NCBI GenBank assembly: GCA_910578325.1
Contig: CAJTQT010000001.1
Location: forward strand, 62,001 to 126,000
Direction of reading: 5' to 3'
DNA from: an uncultured Christensenella sp.
Lineage (GTDB): Bacteria > Bacillota > Clostridia > Christensenellales > CAG-917
Length of the DNA: 64,000 bases
In this document: one piece after another, positions 62,401 through 64,000 of the stretch
Layout: each line of letters begins with the position of its first letter
Position numbering within the stretch: the stretch's first letter is position 1
Notes under the pieces: generated by a model
What the model was told of the DNA's origin: nothing
What the model saw: the letters and a program-made list of their open reading frames with translations, nothing else
Database searches by the model: none
Translations under genes and position numbers: made by a program

Positions 62401-64000
62401 ATAGAGTCCGGTAGTTTCGCCTGCCGCGGTTTCGCCGTCGGCGGACGCTTTCCCGTCGGAAGCAGTCTGCGCGCTGTTATCGTCTGCGAGCAATGCGCCG
62501 TCGCTGTCATACTTCGGAGTTGCCCCGAGTATGCCGGATATGCCCTGGAACTTGATTTTGCCCAAACCTATTCCCGACGCGTCGATATAGATAGCGTCAG
62601 AGAATATATCGCCGGTTGAACCGAGTTCGAAACTGTTGGTATTCTCGTTGTACACAAGTCTGGACGAACCGAGATAGTACAGGCTGAGCAACTGTTTGTT
62701 GACAGGAGCGCCGACCGTAACGTCAACCGCTATATCGCTGAACAGTATGCCCGCAATACCCTGCGACAGCAACGCGCCGAGGTTGAGATTCGCCTTTACG
62801 TCGAGGTTGAGATTGACGCTTTCCGTCGCGCTACCGAACGTAAAGTTGAAGTTGCTCGCCTTGAAGTAGTGCGTCGCTTCTTTCGCGCTTGTCGTCTTTA
62901 TGTACGTTCTGTTTGCATTGTCCCACTTGAACAGTTTGCCTGCGTACGCTTCTTTCTGCTGTTCTGTCGTTCCCGAAGCGAACGCTACGTACTCGCCGAG
63001 AATATCGGTGCCCGCAAGCAACGTTCCGAGCGTATCGCCCAGCCAGCCTGCGAAACTCTTTGCGTAATCGGGAGAGGACGAATCCAGTCCGCGGGAGGTA
63101 ATCTGCACCGACATTCCTAGGTGCAAACCGACTGTCGGCAGATTGAGTATGCCGAGCAGGTCGAGGTCGCCGCCGTTAATCACGTCGCCGAGGTCGAGAG
63201 TTCCTATCGAAATGTACTCGTTCTTACCAGCGGTGATCTGCGATGACGTAGGCGTACCGCTTCCCGTGTATCCGATCAGCGATTTTGTGATATCCATATT
63301 GCCCTTTGCGGAGTCTTTGGTTATCGTCGGGAAGTTGAGGTCGAGCGTGAGATACAGCGCTTCGCTGAATCTTGCGTTGATGCTTATCTTCGTATGGTCC
63401 GTATTCTCGTCGCTTCCGATAAAGAGCAGCCAGTCGCCGAGGTCGGGCAGTATGTCTTTCTGCTCGCCGCCGCGAATCTGCATTATCTTCTTATAGACCG
63501 CGTTTACGAGGTCCGCGTTGAGTTGGAGCAACATCTTACGGGGATTGAGGAAGAGCATAAAGTATTCCCAATCCATCATCAGTTTCTCGATTGTCTCGAT
63601 TTCGTCCTTACCCGCAACGTAAGCGTCGCCCTGCGACTGAGCGGTATCGTCTCCGATGCTGCCCATCAATTTGCCGAGCGCGTTTTCAAGCAACGCGTCC
63701 ACTTTGAGTCCCGTGAGTTTGATCTTCGCGGTATCGCCGAGGATTCCGCTCAAATCCACGTAAACGTCGTTGTCAAGCAGATAAATGCCGAGCAATGTCT
63801 TCTGCGGCAAATCGCCGAGAGCGTATTTGATAAGTTCGATACCGAGATTGATACCGTAAGTTTTGAGGTCGACTGTCGCCTTCAAGTCCAGTTTGAGGAA
63901 AGGACTGTCGGGATTGCCGAGCGTATTTGTGATGTTAAGCAACAACTTGCTGTCCGTAATTCCGCTTGTGGGCGCGATGAGTTCCATAATAAGGTCGAGG
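53416..64000 (-). CDS. Giant secreted multi-domain protein (C-terminal 3528 residues; N-terminus outside the window)
   Basis: An unbroken frame runs to the right edge; the true start is outside, so 63987 is only an internal Met. No recognised catalytic motif. The first 1000 or so visible residues alternate short beta-strands and amphipathic helices, with motifs DVYVDLSGILG and AIYIDASGIGLGKIKF. The remaining 2300 or so carry at least ten divergent Ig-like modules marked by [VIL]-x-W-[DN] (VRWDST, LVWDGN, VKWDVS, IRWDMS, LSWNFN), a Y-x-G-G turn and strands ending in V-x-V-x-D-R, recalling Big_4-type domains. There is no LPXTG, membrane helix or SLH domain at the C-terminus. It is probably an adhesin or cell-surface scaffold; function is unknown. 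Confidence 0.7.
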   Translation of the reverse strand, partial: LDLIMELIAPTSGITDSKLLLNITNTLGNPDSPFLKLDLKATVDLKTYGINLGIELIKYALGDLPQKTLLGIYLLDNDVYVDLSGILGDTAKIKLTGLKVDALLENALGKLMGSIGDDTAQSQGDAYVAGKDEIETIEKLMMDWEYFMLFLNPRKMLLQLNADLVNAVYKKIMQIRGGEQKDILPDLGDWLLFIGSDENTDHTKISINARFSEALYLTLDLNFPTITKDSAKGNMDITKSLIGYTGSGTPTSSQITAGKNEYISIGTLDLGDVINGGDLDLLGILNLPTVGLHLGMSVQITSRGLDSSSPDYAKSFAGWLGDTLGTLLAGTDILGEYVAFASGTTEQQKEAYAGKLFKWDNANRTYIKTTSAKEATHYFKASNFNFTFGSATESVNLNLDVKANLNLGALLSQGIAGILFSDIAVDVTVGAPVNKQLLSLYYLGSSRLVYNENTNSFELGSTGDIFSDAIYIDASGIGLGKIKFQGISGILGATPKYDSDGALLADDNSAQTASDGKASADGETAAGETTGLYLTIDLENGRLGTSFDTGLIYSLLNMMKVELPIELPNIQNATLMLNFGQKGIDSIQLSSILDSVGSAINISIDPVELSFGKGFFDSAAITQEVKSGYAGLTMSNTAGMMSLIQNVLDNLNPQVGIEIQNKVWEVLVGSSDDNITTNANAGAVQVTNAQSLINLSLQRRFMNTHPDDSSPEGKGYKLYLNLAMPKANRLKSDMSLNVVIGGNNIFIRQLSVNMGGLVDSLKNLISAVGDLLKFIDLGSFAPDMFPLKLADGTDGDNGEYAYPTANNELASRDSGFSGSKSEGNLSYSYSPNLTGLIKNLDVNVFNNRNYQPYYADMQAMTRNAGLISLHIDFNKDAFNELLIMIDVILLNLMMNTMNSNNQAVQSYFVDITKFAVNNTTGASGEAQPQWLTYGTVEALLTKFDNDYVKTGASTQSKVDFLEPYIRSLPYTLLKWVLRDMTFNALSSVGETTTGAVNIWGGENRNLWDDTFFTMGFGAFKYSIESALAATIMDVDRLIGGILPLPFASGTIDPSVHIYIDLNPSPSEYGLSGSYTMQPGVQAIELMINGKKNGNGTAMLYNKDTTSGNNKLKFRPTQTTANLGEAWDFFMLRITPYSTLDTSVTSGLLGFNDSNSAEVNGTLNKVVAPSEIEILDPATREMSVGGKTTHNGKKIYMQDQFFSDPALFPQFADVTYGNGYHSFYETGYNNYKDANGTQIIWDASSVDLSAPSDISTSRKLAGYVYGYALNTVVYAIPVYITNKATVTNVQSYEKDDSGRFQTKEIAINMNTVETAGTPFGIDLPDLVRLSFGGMSAKTFGTYLSEKVGNSSQMAYAIIGSSTASTGGRRTFTASSLQKLGTEKDEDGKTVQITNKDGGTYVLHPAYVVGLVKAENYTNAFTNTTGTYANYYVEEETGYVKYHDSTTDCDYYVLDTFNLPTGANFPCGTFEWDTDDFSYDWSGGTGKDSSVVKVGYSYQWGFAAKASGVLDVSAVDYKVQYLSEISREDGTKFTIDHTRNEDEDRYESRLTIDTLSITEDMFDFAAYLSGFGKVGGKWGAGDFENQTVKWDLSALQKAIDAVTDVDDNGKKTVRYYEGIKANVTAYIGGDVFKAFNGNVEKSKYGFVGSGSTDEKYANAGYIAQAVTLTVVISSYKFESIQTEVNFNAYTAGRLTGDVLFKDGDAITINVLSVDGTPVTRTLMVGSEMLNIEAPFIYVNGRYLDAYNNAVHKLSDDDITYEGYGNSMLYPLYARITIGTDWSGTQEVYVPINIEALKPSQRIVNVAHEDTLNPLWFNGKDYEKFNVSFGGGTSFDMYPDWSTVVYYTNANCTNRKKVQDIYTDVTSGTVYAKVRAYVKDEHGNNIGLVRDGNNEDGSPKYVAQEIQLRINVEVQKIASVNFFYDETVGDIYALSKSEQFRLRDKIANPDNYTGTVYAQTHIKDGVAYGIDPINFALNVKSYFRAGDVEADWIYDDKEMTYTIGGTPYWNDAFGGTAVRVNLENGTFTGKRFSYNDVTDTYVEDANGDYRYDSGTRTYVLLTDGEKGVPYLAYVQKWIWNDSTKELFVEIGGQRIKVYTSIPDYTFTDIVSLGDTNLTVKGGTVGSNDDILVFEYDVHNSWKLPETGVFETVSCKDNVTTQIYWVDGSSPAASEIMTDAEGNKYVEREYYFFDGIDTLRYPQEGAFTARIYLVNTDDVVERVELENQYTNYSVFDRLVFAETATIHHSNGTVSQHVPVRWDSTAMPTAAEIAAGEFERSFTVAYGSIADGNDNGFWKQTVKFTIVNEFTLEGFEGTSYDLAYALTADKFFGGLPTATKLSVNGKNIDVNLVWDGNYTAAGFDGNMNLTVSSEYLTNDYNVSVKVDAVNFGGLVAGDYFKVDPYGKEGNLFVSGSMNSIAYTDADGNEYTADVKANYTLADIDGSLETDSDFFNNIGKFFGKEYKVNVTFTYSGGRDAMQETQQITVYVIDRTVYFVTDYEYRSLLLDPFLHSDTSYLPVTLDVTTRIDNGMNINKFTAYFDWSALNRLIQSGQSNLAYMATAIVPVANPNGDYVYADITDDKVDNKKFVTVEAYERYMREKLQNEDWTCPAGEKLYLARQLFNLPVTVLDRQIASSEFVYNSNVVELYVDNSKYSTVTRTIVGIDANGERTDGRYIDIAKSTQSGLPEEITFYNKFSYVGEKGLPSRIQISFAGGDVNTYFLTWEGAPSFEEVSTITSTLKKTVRMNVWSDDPSRVDAPRISKDVVFTIRSSALTVNNSDITYKDLSMGEYKYNFEPYSDFENSLYNLDNFDNSVTYYVGGQYISVNNWWNEGRTIGEFTFYNETWERRHAIYKVFGGILAEGDTAFANYFVYNRANRTYVKNTARVIYDEDTRTYKNANGEELYIFTYVTTQTMDVKWDVSKTAYTYKGGNVKVKATVASAVDGNLCTQEMDVVVRIASAKASSFNFGGLVTDKELEGRFYDTGTNTFIIDPFENIDPFERVGGTLPAGVKRYTQLIDGSFVEDEKGNYIATGDGFVELTYEQLGEFKYFPRSIRIVPEGSTRSIEVPIRWDMSNVNVSYAGGKFTAYAYINADGAYDYEYGNQTNEVGVQRISITVQVADRAVKSLGTSTALNNLKGFAGKTTQDYINAYDWELPTMPTMLGVYVRKFDHTNGVQSETREYRTFYTAETKPANLPSSYAGTLSWNFNKFRPSYEGGIIYVTAVLTAADGTHQLYDIPFLVDRRYIHYLNATNGKLSAYADDSGNLWSSVNASTGVKSASATERTYEVNPNDGSTFTLPTAYNVTFRVQTPVYDKNSNKVTGWSARTTSSSVLYRYVIVSMPANSAWTVQTSGSTGITSDMNGKYGTIQIRSQQRVSVKINVAANSRLTSAPTTSALGVASTASNVSRLNTKYNGYKIVWYGRARVYDVNNSSRIVATFPVMFTSAGDTVNLPTFGSRKVVYDLYASVGAVVDVNGNVLTTTLSTSNLGDNFSYEGKLYYPVMRGQEIPVGQQRTAAVTITNKPPIGSN

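Noticed and set aside
1..64000. Horizontal transfer, prophage or a defence island
   Set aside because: I saw no integrase, transposase, restriction, toxin-antitoxin or CRISPR-associated genes, and composition looks even across the window.

Overview
The window reads as chromosomal DNA of an uncultured, anaerobic, probably spore-forming Firmicute of class Clostridia. A Christensenellales-like lineage is a guess; no 16S or other marker here fixes it. The signs are strong AGGAGG ribosome-binding sites, SpoVG, SpoVB-type and SpoIIQ-like proteins, a rubrerythrin next to a PerR-type regulator, DUF421/DUF4363 and DUF1540 proteins, an IspDF fusion, and SecA with a zinc tail. I found no rRNA or tRNA genes, insertion sequences, prophage or CRISPR array.

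Layout. Bases 1-9300 hold a Ppx/GppA phosphatase cut by the left edge, a split TauE/SafE exporter, a 1465-residue lipoprotein with five carbohydrate-binding-like modules, an SpoVB-type flippase and a DUF421-DUF4363 pair. Bases 9400-20800 hold murC, spoVG, an acyl-CoA synthetase-like gene, spoIIQ, a 1400-residue membrane-anchored M60 peptidase, and a HAD phosphatase next to a metal-site-less glycerol-1-phosphate-dehydrogenase-like protein. Bases 20900-23500 are a small forward operon: rplI, a tRNA methyltransferase, rsmI and a GNAT enzyme. Bases 23600-24700 carry rubrerythrin and perR.

From 24800 to 50560 almost everything lies on the minus strand and serves gene expression. In transcription order: rpoB-rpoC-metK-recD2-comF-secA-prfB-tsaD, then L7Ae-rpsL-rpsG-fusA-tuf-rpmG-secE-nusG-rplK-rplA-rplJ-rplL. 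The usual Firmicute order is rearranged: rpoBC no longer follows rplJL, and it has its own promoter and leader. A ribosomal protein L10 leader with a mutually exclusive terminator precedes rplJ. rqcP and ispDF run the other way at 50900-52350, followed by a cupin regulator and a DUF1858 protein.

The right end (53416 to the edge) is the C-terminal 3528 residues of one giant secreted protein, whose N-terminus lies outside. With the five-module lipoprotein and the M60 peptidase, this gives three very large envelope proteins in 64 kb. That suggests a host- or mucus-associated cell investing heavily in surface binding and glycoprotein attack; this is inference.

The main points for a second look are the giant protein, the M60 peptidase with its 210-residue basic cytoplasmic tail, the pseudoenzyme-phosphatase pair, the nonapeptide-repeat tail on RpoB, two genes whose promoters predict leaderless mRNAs, and the rearranged ribosomal/RNA polymerase region.
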